Positions 21,827 to 32,637 of a stretch of 64,000 nucleotides of DNA are shown here, piece by piece. Numbering within the stretch: position 1 is the first letter of the stretch; each line of letters begins with the position of its first letter. The notes beneath the pieces were generated by a model. That model ran no database searches, was not told where the DNA came from, and saw only the letters and a list, made by a program, of their open reading frames with translations. Both the position numbers and the translations under genes were made by a program. Source of the DNA: Saccharum officinarum (taxonomy: Eukaryota; Streptophyta; Magnoliopsida; Poales; Poaceae); contig CM036162.1 in the NCBI GenBank assembly GCA_020631735.1, forward strand, positions 94,970,401 to 95,034,400, in the 5' to 3' direction.

Positions 21827-22850
21827 TAGTGATGTGGTGCGGTGAGGTGGGGGTACTGGGAGCCTTGCGCTGCTGTTGCCCACTTGCCCTAGCCTAGAAG
21901 CAGGTGAATACTGCTTGGGTTACTCCGTACTGTAGTCCAGCACTGTGCCAGAGCAGGTGGAGGCCGAGCCCTGCAAGCAAAGTCCTGCGTCAGGGCTGTG
22001 CCCTCGGACCGTCACTGCCCGGCCTGCCGCGGCAACGCCATGCACACGCGGCATGGGGCAGTGGGAGTTGTACGCCAGGGTGCAGACCTGCAGTCGAGTG
22101 GTTGCAGGCATGCAGCCTGCCATCCGGCACAGGAACCTGTTGTCGACTGGGCATGAGCTAGGGCATGTTTGGGTCACTGTACAAGTCACTTCTTACGGAG
22201 TCCCCATGACCGCGTGCGAGCAACCGAGCATGGACTAGCAACAGTAGCTCAATAGCTCACGGCGTTGAGGAGGGAGTGGTGGTGCAGCGCCATCGCAGCG
22301 ACGTCGCGGTGCGCGCGCACGATGCGGTGTACAGTACGTATGCCATGAGCGATGAGGCCATGACCTTGCAAAGCATGCCGGCACGCACCTCCTAGCATGT
22401 GCTTTACTCTGATTAATGGAAATGAGATTTCTCGGTTGGAAAAAAAAATACGCATCAGCTGCTATCCATGGGCATGGGGCCTCTTCCTTCCAAGCTCATG
22501 CTCCTCTCCGCCTCTATTTTGGAGTGTGCATCCCACGACATCCTTGTCACTACAGTTCCAGCCTCATCGCCGAGACTCGTGAGATTCATCGAAATGCCTT
22601 GAACAAGGTGGCGCCTAGGTGACCGTTGTGGCCATGCTTGCCGCATGTACCAATGACGACGTGTCTCCGAATGGCGTGATGTTCGTGCGGTGCATGAGAC
22701 CAATACCAAGAAAGTCGAGGAATCCATTTTAGAGTTTAAACAAAACAGCTTCTGATTTTGTTTGATGCAAGTGTATCCACATCAATGCACGTGTGTCGAA
22801 ACACCTCAATCTACATGGGGTTGAAGTGAAATGGAATAAAATTTAGTTTA
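21827..22850. other. GC-rich intergenic stretch, no gene supported
   Basis: Overlapping open frames on both strands (about 21900-22240 and 22400-22730) reflect high GC. None shows a domain, codon bias or convincing splice pattern. May be an old promoter or a dead exon, but nothing supports that. Confidence 0.4.
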
Positions 22851-23094
22851 GGTAGTGTTTAGATGGTGTAAAAGTTGGTGTAAAGTTCCTGTAGCACTTT
22901 TCGTTGTTATTTGGTAAAATTTATCCAATCATGGACAAACTAGGCTCAAAAGATTCGTCTCGACATTTACAGACAAACTGTGCAATTAGTTATTTTTTTT
23001 ACCTATATTTAATACTCCATGTATGCGTCTAAAGATTCGATGTGACAGGGAATCTTGTAAAATTTTTGGAAGTTTGAGGGATCTAAACACTGCC
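22851..23094 (+). mobile_element. Tourist/Harbinger-like MITE, TSD TTA
   Basis: GGTAGTGTTTAGAT...ATCTAAACACTGCC termini, TTA on both sides (22848-22850, 23095-23097). Interior reads CCTGTAGCACTTTTCG and GATTCGTCTCGACATT, the forward signature of the family. Confidence 0.88.
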
Positions 23095-23450
23095 TTAATT
23101 CTACTCCAATCCACTTCAACACACGTGGATTGAGATGAATACATGGATATCCTAAGGCCCTTGCCTAAGTACTGGCTAGAAAAGAGAGAGAAAAGCAGAG
23201 CACCGCTCCTAACACTGCGAGAGGTGCTGCCAACTCTGAGCAACGCCGGAAAAAGAGAGACCGGTGAGAGAGAGCGCAGCAACAGTAAGGAGCATGCAGT
23301 AGCTTTTTGCTAAAAGTAGCGTGCAACAGTCGTTTCAGGCACCACCAGCGATGCTTGTACACTGCGAGTAAAAATTGAACCAGACATCACAGCAAGATGG
23401 TCAGAGGTCTACAGATTCAAACACCACTCACACTGTGGAGGGCCTATTAA

Positions 23451-23951
23451 GGCTATCCACACTCTTCGTACTGTAAATCCATCCTAATCATCAAGATTCT
23501 CTCCTCTATACTGTTTTCTTTCGCATTCATCATCCTCTATATCTCATACTTTATACCAACTACCATCAGTGGAACCACTTATCACTTTATCTAAATATAT
23601 TCATGTGAGATCTTGTTTTGAAGGATTTATCGAAACAAATTTAATGTTGTAATCAAAATTTAATTTGATTTTTGGTTTATGAGTTATAACATTTTTAATT
23701 AGTTCAAAAGAGTGAGGCCCACTGCTAGATCCTGCATGCGCACTCTCTCGCCACTTTTTTCCCTCTCTCGGTCACACGAGCGCGCAGAGGACGAGCACGG
23801 GCTCCACACCCCAGCGTAGCCTAGTCTATCACGCTATATTTACCGACGACGAGCACGACCGCTATTTTTGCGCAGCATTTGGAGTACCCGCTGCAGTGCG
23901 CTGGTACGCTATGTGCTACTCCAGGGTGAGATAGAGTATAGCAGTGAGGCC
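23451..23951 (+). mobile_element. MITE with CTCTATA-rich interior, TTAA-flanked
   Basis: Shares with its neighbour at 23956 the blocks AAGATTCTCTCCTCTATAC, CACTTTATCTAAATATAT and TTTTGAAGGATTTAT. Ends GGCTATCCACAC and GCAGTGAGGCC; TTAA lies on both flanks. More diverged than the neighbour, hence older. Confidence 0.6.
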
Positions 23952-23955
23952 TTAA

Positions 23956-24395
23956 GACTACCCGCACTCATGGACCTTTATATTCATCCTCTATACGTCC
24001 TAGTCAGTAAGATTCTCTCCTCTATACTCAATTCTCCCGCACCCATCCATCCTCTATATCATCCTCTATCCACTCTATCCACTATGAGACCCACTTGTCA
24101 CTTTATCTAAATATATCCATATGTGATCTAGTTTTGAAGGATTTATTGAGACGAATTTAATGGTGCAATCGAAATTTAATTTGGATTTTTGGTTTGTGAG
24201 TTATAGCATTTTTTCCTTTGTTTAGCTAGTGGGGCCCGCCACTATAGAGTATAGAGTAAGCACAGTACTACTCTAAATATAGAGTGAGAGAAAGGATAGA
24301 GTATCGTTTTAGAGTACCCAGTGCAGCGGTTTTTACTCTATATTCATACTCTAAAGCTTTAGAGTATCGTTTTAGAGTACCCACTGCGGGTAGTC
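23956..24395 (+). mobile_element. 440-bp MITE with GACTACCCGCA termini, TSD TAA
   Basis: Inverted ends GACTACCCGCA and TGCGGGTAGTC with TAA at 23953-23955 and 24396-24398. Interior has subterminal repeats of GAGTATCGTTTTAGAGTACC. It abuts a diverged copy of the same family on its left. Confidence 0.82.
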
Positions 24396-24406
24396 TAAGT
24401 GATTTG

Positions 24407-24648
24407 GGCCTTGTTTAGATGCTGAAAAAATTTCAGTCCGATGAATAGTACCACTTTCGTCTTATTTGACAAATATTGTCCAATCGTGGACCAACTAGGC
24501 TCAAAAGATTCATCTCGTGATTTTCAACTAAACTGTGTAATTAGTTATTTTTTTATCTACATTTAATACTCTATGCAAGCGGCTAAAAATTGATGTGATG
24601 GAGAGAGAGTGAAAAAACTTAGAATTTTGATGTCATCCAAACAAGGCC
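24407..24648 (+). mobile_element. Tourist/Harbinger-like MITE, second subfamily, TSD TTG
   Basis: GGCCTTGTTTAGATG...CATCCAAACAAGGCC with TTG on both sides. Interior block CGATGAATAGTACCACTTTC marks a subfamily also seen at 28653 and 38594. Confidence 0.88.
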
Positions 24649-24651
24649 TTG

Positions 24652-25392
24652 TGCTAAATAAACGAAATCGTCATCCATAAATTCAAAAATAAAAAAAAAC
24701 TCACTATCCCGTTGTTTGCCGGACCCGTACACATATTTTATTCGAGAAGAACGCTGCGGTAGGGCAACGCCGACCCGGATGGAAGAGCGGCATTTGCACT
24801 TGCACCGGAGCAAGCCCTCGAGCGGGGCTGCGCTTTTCAGATGCCCTGTTTTCCATTTCCTCCGACGTCAACGTCAAATCCCATTCATGGCATGGTCCGG
24901 CATACTGTAGTCGTCATCCACGAACCCAAGCAGTACTACTAGTACAAGGGACGGGAGGTGGCAAGACTGCACGGAGCACATCGAGGAAGGACCAAGCCAA
25001 CAACTCGACAGGAGATGGCATGGCCTGTAGTGGGGATTTGTAGCACGGTGCTTCGCAGAACTGTGGTGCTGGAGGCTCCGCGCAGTTTCTGCCGGCCCCC
25101 ATGCGTTGCACTGTACAGTACTCTGTTCAAAGTATCTATAACTTAAAATCAACAGCTAAAATGTCATACCGAGGGAGTAGAACTTTACATAAATCCACAA
25201 GAATTTCACGTCGCTAATGCAAGAGTTGTACATGTGTTAAAGTTTATCCAAGTAGTACGTTCAGTTGATACAGTACTCATAGAGGCACTTTCTGATCTTT
25301 ATAGCTTCACGCCATGTTCTGTTCTGTTGTACTGCTTCAGCATTACCTTCCAACAAATAAATAATGTTTTCCTCTCACAATATTTCAGCATA
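24652..25392. other. Intergenic, no gene supported
   Basis: Moderately GC-rich with overlapping short frames on both strands near 24720-25150; no domain, no intron pattern, no repeat ends recognised. Confidence 0.4.
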
Positions 25393-25598
25393 CTCCCTCC
25401 GTCCCAAAACATCTGTCGTTTTTGCTTCCCAAGAAACAACTTTGACAAAAATATATATTAAAAATATTAATATTTATGAAACATAATTGATATCATTGAA
25501 AGATCTTTAAGTCTAATTTTTTTAATAAATTTATTTGGAGTTATAAATGTTACATGTATTTTCTATAAAAAACGATAGATAATTTGGGACAGACTGAG
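25393..25598 (+). mobile_element. Stowaway MITE, TSD TA
   Basis: CTCCCTCCGTCCCAAA at one end and TTTGGGACAGACTGAG at the other, TA on both flanks, AT-rich interior. Confidence 0.88.
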
Positions 25599-25898
25599 TA
25601 AGCACCTGTATAAGTCAAATTTCAGCATAAGCGAACCGTCTCTTAGTAATTAATTGTTTTTGTATATTTCTTTTTATCACCATTCTTATTTCCAACTTGG
25701 TTTTCGGTGGTGGAGCGTGACAGGAAATCAAGGGGTGCTAATTTGAGTTGTGTTACACTGGACCATGCGGATTCACCTTCAAGCTACTTGGAGTAGACAA
25801 CATGTTTCTTTTAGTTGGGCAACTAGGGCACAGCCCACTCACCCATGCCTCCTTAGTAACATTATTGTTTCCACTAACTTCCATGCCCTATTTATATT

Positions 25899-26145
25899 GA
25901 CAACGTATCTGATGTAAACCAACCTCTCTGTGCAACCGTATAAACTTCTAATCTGGACCACATGATATTGATAAAAGGGGGCGCAGGGGGAGTGGGAGAG
26001 GGGATTTGTAAAAATGTGATTAGGAGCGGGCGGTTAAGCGCAAAATTACTCAATCCCCATACGCCTCCTGTATCAATATCATGTGGCCCATATTAGAAGT
26101 TTGCACGGTTACACGGAAAGGTTAGTTTGCAATAGATACGTTGCC
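25899..26145. mobile_element. Mutator-type hairpin MITE, 9-bp TSD ATTTATATT
   Basis: Two arms of about 90 bp in inverted orientation (starts GACAACGTATCT and GGCAACGTATCT; shared CCACATGATATTGAT) around a short loop. The flanks carry identical ATTTATATT at 25890-25898 and 26146-26154. A perfect 9-bp duplication is the mark of Mutator-superfamily insertion. Confidence 0.85.
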
Positions 26146-26154
26146 ATTTATATT

Positions 26155-27492
26155 CTCCGACAAACAGCCACCATCAAACGCAATTGTTGAGATTAGTGAA
26201 GTCGCTCAAAGGAGGGCGGCTAGGAGCCGAGTTTTGCCTCCACTTTGCCCTTATGTTTTGCACCTTCATATGTACATATATGTGCAATGGAACCAATGAG
26301 CATGTCGATTCCTAAGCCAAAAGATAGATAAAAGCTAAGGTTTGCACAAAATATATATATGGAGCACATTTGAAGGTGCAAAGCATATACATATAGGGAC
26401 ACATGTCATGCATTCTATTTTGAATTAGTTCTTTTTATATTAACAATGATGAAAATGTTTTAACTTAAAAGCACTACGAAAGTATTTTGGAAATTCATTA
26501 TAATGACAGTGATGATAGAGGCTGGTAATTTTAGATTTAAGAATTACTCTAGGTTATTTCGAATAATACTCCAGTGCAAATAAGTTTTTTTTGGGGGGGA
26601 AGCGGGCTTTATTTAGTAGACAAAAATTACAATTGGTTTTTTGGATTTTGGTAATTTGGCAAAATCATCATTGTGACCTGATACAACACATGAAATGGTA
26701 TAGAAATTTCTATGAGATCCAAACTCAAGCTAGTTTTCCTCTTAAATTACTATGGTTTCATATATCCTATAGTATACAAGGAATTTCGTAGGTTTAGTCC
26801 TTTGTTCCAAAGGAATATGTTCTACGTTTTGCTATCAAACTAGGGTCTAAAATTGCTTATGCTTTTCATTTGATCTAAAGGGAACCTAAGTTTGTTGAGC
26901 AAACCCTTAAACTCAAACGGATAGGGTACGCTATATGTAAATCAATGAGTTCACAATAGAACCGAGCACACAAAATCACAAATAAAAGTCAAAAGACCTT
27001 AGTGGGTACCATTGAGTAGCAATACCAAAACAGCTCAAAAGAAACCAGCATGTCTGCCAACACTAACAAATCAAGCGTACATGTTGCATCAAACCGAAAG
27101 ATAAATCTGTACTAAACCCTGCTGCAAAATCAATCAACAAGAATAGGACAAAACTAGACTCAAATTGCTTTGAAATATAACCCAAAAAGATTGGGAAGAG
27201 TAAGATCCAATCTGACAACGAGGGTCATGTGCAAAAACAGAAAGAGCTTGGTTAGGTGACCAAAACTTATCACACCAAAGATTAGTCAGGCCGTCCTATT
27301 TACAGCAAGTTTGGTTCCCAGCCAAAATTATAGCGTGCCACACCCTGTTTAGCACCATGTCCAATACGGCATAGAATACTCTTTTTTTTTGGCAAACTTT
27401 GCCACAAATATGGCTTCAATTTTACTCACCATAATTCGCTGAAGATTAGGCATGGCAGACGATTGCACCAACCAAACAGCATCATATAACAT
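26155..27492. other. Intergenic, one small hairpin, no gene
   Basis: Near 26245-26385 the block TTTGCACCTTCA occurs in both orientations about 100 bp apart, giving a modest foldback. The rest is AT-rich with no recognisable gene. Confidence 0.45.
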
Positions 27493-27722
27493 GGGTGTGT
27501 TTAGTTCGCCAAAATTTTTTTTGCTTTGGCTACTGTAGCACTTTCGTTTGTATTTATCAATTAGTGTCCAATCATAAACTAATTAGATTCAAAAGATTCG
27601 CCTCGTGGTTTTCCACCAAACTATATAATTAGTTTTTTTCATCTACATTTAATACTCCTGCATGTGTCCAATCATTCGATGTGACAGGAAATCTTGAAAA
27701 TTTTTGGAAACTAAACACGTCT
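27493..27722 (+). mobile_element. Tourist/Harbinger-like MITE
   Basis: GGGTGTGTTTAGTTCGCC start and GGAAACTAAACACGTC end, with the interior CTACTGTAGCACTTTCG and CATTCGATGTGACAGG. No clean TSD seen. Confidence 0.78.
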
Positions 27723-28282
27723 GATGAATTGCCAATCTCTGCCGAAACCAAAAATCGGTTTTGGCAAGGAACGTTGCCCTTCTGATGCAGAGAACAGTGT
27801 TTAATAAACTGTTGTATGACAATCCATAATAATAAATTATTCTATGACAATCAATATGATCTATTTTTCCGAGTGCAACAAAAGTACCAGATCATCATAA
27901 TCAAAATAAGCCAAAAAATCCATCTACCACAGATTCAAAGAACCCAAATCGATGATCTTTTGAAGATCACAAGTAGTCATGAGTCCACGTCTGCATTCTT
28001 TGATTAAAATTTGCATTGCTCCCTAGTGTAAACCCAACATGATATTCCATGCATGTCTCCTAAGATCCAGATAACCATTTCATACCACAAGAAGCAAGGG
28101 GCGAAGCATTAAATGATGATGAGGCTGTTATCATCAGGCTGGGAATTAATCCCATGTGCCGGGGAACAAGCTGGTTTTTAGCCCGCTGACACTAACGACA
28201 CCCGTACACTAGACTCAACATCAGATCACAAGTTCACAACCTCAGAAATGAAACCACACAGACACACACACTAACAGACTAA
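27723..28282. other. Intergenic downstream of the MEI2-like gene
   Basis: No coding frame or repeat recognised. Confidence 0.4.
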
Positions 28283-28375
28283 GGCTGTGTTTAGTCCCTG
28301 AATCTGAAAGTGCCAAATTTTACTGTAGCAGTACTGTAGCATTTAGTAATGATTGTCTACCCGTTTAACTAATTA

Positions 28376-28649
28376 GGTCGTGTTTAGATCGGCTGATTTG
28401 GGAGGGCTGATTTTGCATAGTACAAGATTCTGCACTGTACCATTTCGTTTGTATTTGTAAATTTTTGTCCAAACATTGATTAATTAGGCTCAAAATGTTC
28501 GTCTCGTAAAGTACAACAAAACTGTGCAATTAGTTTTTTTATTTTATCTATATTTAGTACTCTATACATGTGCCGGTATTTTGATGTGACGGGAAATCTT
28601 CTTTTTGCATAGTAAAATTTAGAATGAAATTTGGTATCTAAACATACCC
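28376..28649 (+). mobile_element. Nested Tourist-like MITE B
   Basis: GGTCGTGTTTAGATC...GGTATCTAAACATACCC, with TTA on each side (28373-28375 and 28650-28652). Confidence 0.85.
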
Positions 28650-28652
28650 TTA

Positions 28653-28895
28653 GCCCTTGTTTAGATTGAAGATTTTTTTCAACCTGATTAATAGTACCAC
28701 TTTCGTCTTATTTGACAAATATTGTCCAATCGTAGACCAACTAGGCTCAAAAGATTTATCTCGTGATTTTGAACTAAACTGTGTAATTAGATATTTTTTT
28801 TATCTACATTTAGTACTCCATGCAAGCGGCTAAAAATTGATGTGATGGAGAAATAGTGAAAAAACTTAGAATTTTAAGGTGATCTAAACATGGGC
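28653..28895 (+). mobile_element. Nested Tourist-like MITE C
   Basis: GCCCTTGTTTAGATTG...GTGATCTAAACATGGGC, with TTA on each side (28650-28652 shared with MITE B, and 28896-28898). Belongs to the AATAGTACCACTTTC subfamily. Confidence 0.85.
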
Positions 28896-29241
28896 TTAGA
28901 TTCGAAACGTTCATCTCGTAAAGTACCATTAAACTGTTTAATTAGTTTTTAATTTCGTCTATATTGAGTACTTCATGCATATACCATAATGAGTTTGATG
29001 TGACGGAGAATTTTTTTTTTTTTTTTTGCATAGTGTCAAATTCAGGGAGTTGGGAGAAAATAAACACAGCCTAACACGGCCCAAACCACAAATTATAGAA
29101 CAGGACAACTTGAGCTTCAACACTAAACCTAGCTAGTTCGAGTCGAGATCAGAAAACACATGGATATGAAACGAAAGTAATCCACGAGAAGATCACTAAA
29201 AGCAGGCAATCAAGGAGGCCAGGCCAATCGTATCTCCCGTT

Positions 29242-30821
29242 CTATCCGCTCCTTCCTCGAACGGGTAAGAATGCAAGATATGAAGCGGCGCGGCCAGGGT
29301 GCAGGCAGCGAGTCGGCGGAGGGATTACTTCCCATCTCCTGCGCGGGGAGCGGGGGCGGGCGGCGAGCCTGCCTACGACATGCATCGCGCCCTCCGCCGG
29401 CCGGGTGCCGTCCCGCGGAGGCTCGAACCGCACCGGCAGGTACTCCTCGGTGTGGCAGTCGAAGCGCGACCCAGAAAAATGCTCGACCAACTCGTCAAGC
29501 CCCTGCAGGAGTCCAAACGGCCGGAGAACAAGCAAGGGCAGCACGTCATTCTTCCGATGCGCCATGGCGACGGGTCAGGGCAAGCGAAGACGAAGGTAGC
29601 GATCGAGTGGAGACGTATATACCTCTCGGTCAGCGTAATCCACCTCGCAGGTCTTCCCGCTGCGCTTGAAAGCCCAGGGGTGCCCGTGTAGATGCTCCCA
29701 GAGCCGGCGGGCCGCCTCCGGCGATGTCATGTTGACGAAGGCGTAGCCCTTGTTGGCAAGAGTCCTGCTCAAATGCGACGAAAGAGGTCACGGATAGCTT
29801 TGCTAGACGAGAAGATCCATTGGTACACAAGGGTAAAGGTCACCTGAAATCTATCGGCAGGTAGAGGAAGTCGTATTCCGACCTCACCCCACCCGGCGCG
29901 ATCTTCTCGTTTTCGATGAAGCAGTGTTCATCGAGGATGTTCATCAGTCTCGTCCTCCTGCTTCGTCAAAACGAATCAAATAAACGGATCTTCACCAAGC
30001 TTCTAAATAAAACCAAGAGTAGTACAAGGCGACGACAAAGACAAGGAAATAAGGCAGACTCACGTGAAATCATTCGGAATGTTTCGGATCATGAGACTGG
30101 TCCGATCAGAGGTAAGGTCAAAGAGACGGCGAGGCTTGACGGTGCGGCGTACTTGCACCGTGGAAGCCGGCCGCGCACGACGCGGCCCGCACAGCCGCCG
30201 GCCGCGTCTCTGCGGTGGACGGACAGCCACGCTGGCCTCGGCGGGGTATGGCGCCGCTGCAGAGGCCACGCCTGCGGTGGCCGTCGGCGGCGCAGGGAGC
30301 ACCAGCTGGTACGGGAACGACGTCGGGAGGGACGTCGTCGGCGAGATGGGCGGGCTCGGAGCCGCGACCGCGAGCACAGAGCGCGGGGACGGCTGGTTGG
30401 TCCCCGCCGCATCCTTCGCGTCCGCGGCGGCCTTCACGCCGCAAGACGCCGCGGTTGCCGCCGGAGCCGGACCCACCGCTCGCCGCATCCCTGCCGAGCC
30501 CTTGAGATGGCAGCGTGACCGAGCACTTGGAGCAGGCCGAGAGGGGGTCATCATGGGCATCGCTCCGTGCGGCACCACGCCGCCGTGGAACTGTCCCTGC
30601 ATCCCCGGGACGCAAGGGGCCTGCGGGACGCTCCAGCAAGGCGGAGGCGGAGGTGGAGGTGGAGCCAGAGGCGACCACGGTAGGAACTCCGGCGGCGGCG
30701 GCGGGGTCATGCAGATGTACGTCGTGAAACCAGGCACGGGCGGCGGCGGGATCCATGGCGCGCCCCTCTGCGGGATGTAGGCCGCGGCTGTGGGGCTGAG
30801 GGAGCTGATGGAAGGTGCCAT
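29242..30821 (-). CDS. MEI2-like protein with only the C-terminal RRM (OML6/OML7-like), four exons
   Basis: Predicted RNA-binding protein of 424 residues. Exons in coding order: 30821-30064, 29957-29844, 29764-29623, 29502-29242. All three introns have GT-AG ends on the minus strand and the phases close exactly. Exon 1 encodes a Pro/Ala-rich, low-complexity N-terminus (about residues 1-240) and the start of the RRM (TSLMIRNIPNDF, the RNP2-like strand). Exon 2 gives RLMNILDEHCF and YDFLYLPIDF, diagnostic of MEI2-type RRMs. Exon 3 gives NKGYAFVNMTSPEAA (RNP1-like), and exon 4 GLDELVEHF and YLPVRFEPPRDG. MEI2-family proteins bind RNA and act in meiosis and meristem or leaf-initiation timing. The two N-terminal RRMs of TERMINAL EAR1 and long MEI2-likes are absent, which fits the short RRM-only class. 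The in-frame ATG at 30821 is the first credible start. Exon boundaries are inferred without transcripts. Confidence 0.86.
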
Positions 30822-30894
30822 TGTCGCTGCTCCGGTGGGCGGTGTTGGGGGTTTGGGGGTGGGAGTCGGAGCCTCGGAGGAGGAGGGCAAGAGT

Positions 30895-31022
30895 CCAGTA
30901 GGTCTCGTTCGGCTGGTTGGTCGCTGATGGCTTAGGCTGATTCACTGTGAGAGAAAAATACTGCTCGCTGGCTGGTGGCTGGTGGCTGGTGCTGAACTGG
31001 TGTGAGAGAAAAGTACTCTGTA
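30895..31022. repeat. Relic of a GCTGATTCACTGTGAGAG-type Tourist MITE in the gene's 5' flank
   Basis: Contains GGCTGATTCACTGTGAGAG, the similar GGTGTGAGAGAAAAGTAC, and a short GCTGGTGG tandem. Termini are not clean. It lies 75-200 bp upstream of the MEI2-like ATG and may cover the core promoter; I see no clear TATA box. Confidence 0.5.
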
Positions 31023-31031
31023 GGCGAGGAG

Positions 31032-32628
31032 ACTGTTTTTTTACTTTTTTTTAGTCCTTTTTCGAAAGATTTTCTTAAATACATCCTGACGAAAAGATTT
31101 TAGAAAATAGACTCTAGGCTTGGCGTCATCCACGCTAGCGCCAAGATAACACAGCTTGGCGCCGTTAACATTGGCGCCAAGTCCCCATGCCACTAGGCCG
31201 ACGACGCTGAGCTGGCGCTGACGTGGCAGCACCTTGACGCCGTCACCATTGGCGCCAAACTTGGCGCCATCGTTATTGGCGCCAAGCCCGGCGCCACGGA
31301 TCTTGGCGTCGAGCTGTTGGAATTTCTTAAGTTTGAAATTTTATCATGAGATGGACATATAAAAATTTGTTAAGTCTATAAATTTACCATGAGATGAGAC
31401 ATGTTGAAATTGGTTAAGCCTGGAATTTTATCATGACATTGACAAATTTGATGCTATCGTATGGTAGTTCGTATTCTAACATATCCAGGCCGCAGCAAAA
31501 ATTCTGACTACTTAATTTTACCGTGAGATGGACATACAAAGCTCTAAATTAACATGACTTAGACCCTAATTTTTCTATGAGATGGACATATGAAATTTTG
31601 GCAAAGTCTTGATATTTACTATATGATGGCCAACCTAGAAATTGGCTGAGTCTTGAATTTTACTATGACTTAACTATGCTAGAATTTGGCTAAGTCTGAA
31701 TTTTTGCTATGATTTGGACATTGACAAATTTAACATTTTACCATGACTTGGATATTGGAAAGGGGCTTCATGTTTTGGATTAGTATATTTAAAATTTACC
31801 ATGACTTGGACCATAATTTTACTATAAGATGGAATTTTAAGTCATGATAAAAAGGGCTTCATGTTAAGTCATGGAATTAGGGCTTCATGTTAATTTTACT
31901 ATAAAATTTTATCATGACTTGGACCCAAATTCAAAACATGAATAATTTGGAATTTGGCTAAATCTTGAATTTAGATATTTAAAATTTTACCATGACTTGG
32001 ACCCTAATTCCATGACTTAACATGAAGCCTTTTTTCAATATCCAAGTCACGATAAAATTTTAAATTTGTCAATGTCCAAATCACAGTAAAAATCCAGACT
32101 TAGCCATGTTTTCATCCCCATCCTATAGTAAATTTAAAGACTTAGCCAAATAAATCTGGATTTTTGCTACGATTTGGATATGTTAGAATACCGACTACCA
32201 TGTTTTAGACATATGGAAAAATGACTTTTTTAACATGACTTGGACATTTACAAATTTGAAATATTTAATGCTACTTGGATATTGAGAAATATGACTAACT
32301 CTAGAGTTTTTACAGTGACTTTCTGTTTGATCACTTAGAACAAACTGGAAATATTTAGGATAAAAAATGATATACATGGTGATTTGATCTGTGGCGCCAG
32401 GCTTGGCGCCATCGTCAATGGTGACGGCGCCAAGGTGCTGCCACGTCAGCGCCAGCTCAGTGTCGTCGGCCAAAAGGCATGGGGACTTGGCGCCAACGTT
32501 AACGGCGCCAAGCTGTGTTATCTTGGCGCCAGCGTGGATGGTCAAGCCCAAGATCCATTTTCTGAAATCTTTCCGGCAGAGACGGATTTGAGAAAATCTT
32601 AAAAAAAGACTAAAAAGTAAAAAAGACG
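31032..32628. mobile_element. 1.6-kb fold-back element (probable non-autonomous Mutator-like)
   Basis: The outer ~290 bp at both ends are inverted copies of each other (shared AAGATAACACAGCTTGGCGC and GAGCTGGCGCTGACGTGGCA in opposite strands). The inversion continues inward: the block near 31690-31780 (GATTTGGACATTGACAAATT) recurs inverted near 32009-32106, and TATTCTAACATATCC near 31475 recurs inverted near 32180. Nearly the whole element folds on itself with arms of roughly 770 bp. Flanks GGCGAGGAG (31023-31031) and GGTGAGGAG (32629-32637) match at 8 of 9, consistent with an old Mutator TSD. The outer arms hold several GGCGCC palindromes, some as TTGGCGCCAA. No transposase. Confidence 0.82.
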
Positions 32629-32637
32629 GGTGAGGAG

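Larger units (their letters stand above)
28283..29071 (+). mobile_element. Tourist-like MITE (TSD TAA) carrying two further MITEs
   Basis: GGCTGTGTTTAGTCCC and the complementary AAACACAGCC end, with TAA at 28280-28282 and 29072-29074. Its centre is opened at a TTA by two other MITEs lying head to tail; its own halves rejoin at CTAATTA / GATTCGAAACGTTC. It begins 171 bp from the MEI2-like stop codon. Confidence 0.86.

Noticed and set aside
21904..22730. Several GC-rich frames, possible small genes
   Set aside because: Frames overlap on both strands, with no domain, start context or splice support.
29271..29691. Plus-strand open frames of about 130 residues
   Set aside because: They are antisense shadows of GC-rich exon 4 and its upstream intron in the MEI2-like gene; the minus strand has conserved RRM motifs and consistent splice sites.
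30064..30780. Plus-strand frame of about 238 residues, Gly/Arg-rich
   Set aside because: Complement of the Pro/Ala-rich exon 1 of the MEI2-like gene; no domain of its own.
30822..30890. Upstream extension of the MEI2-like frame
   Set aside because: The frame is open to 30890 but the codon there is TTG; the first ATG is at 30821.
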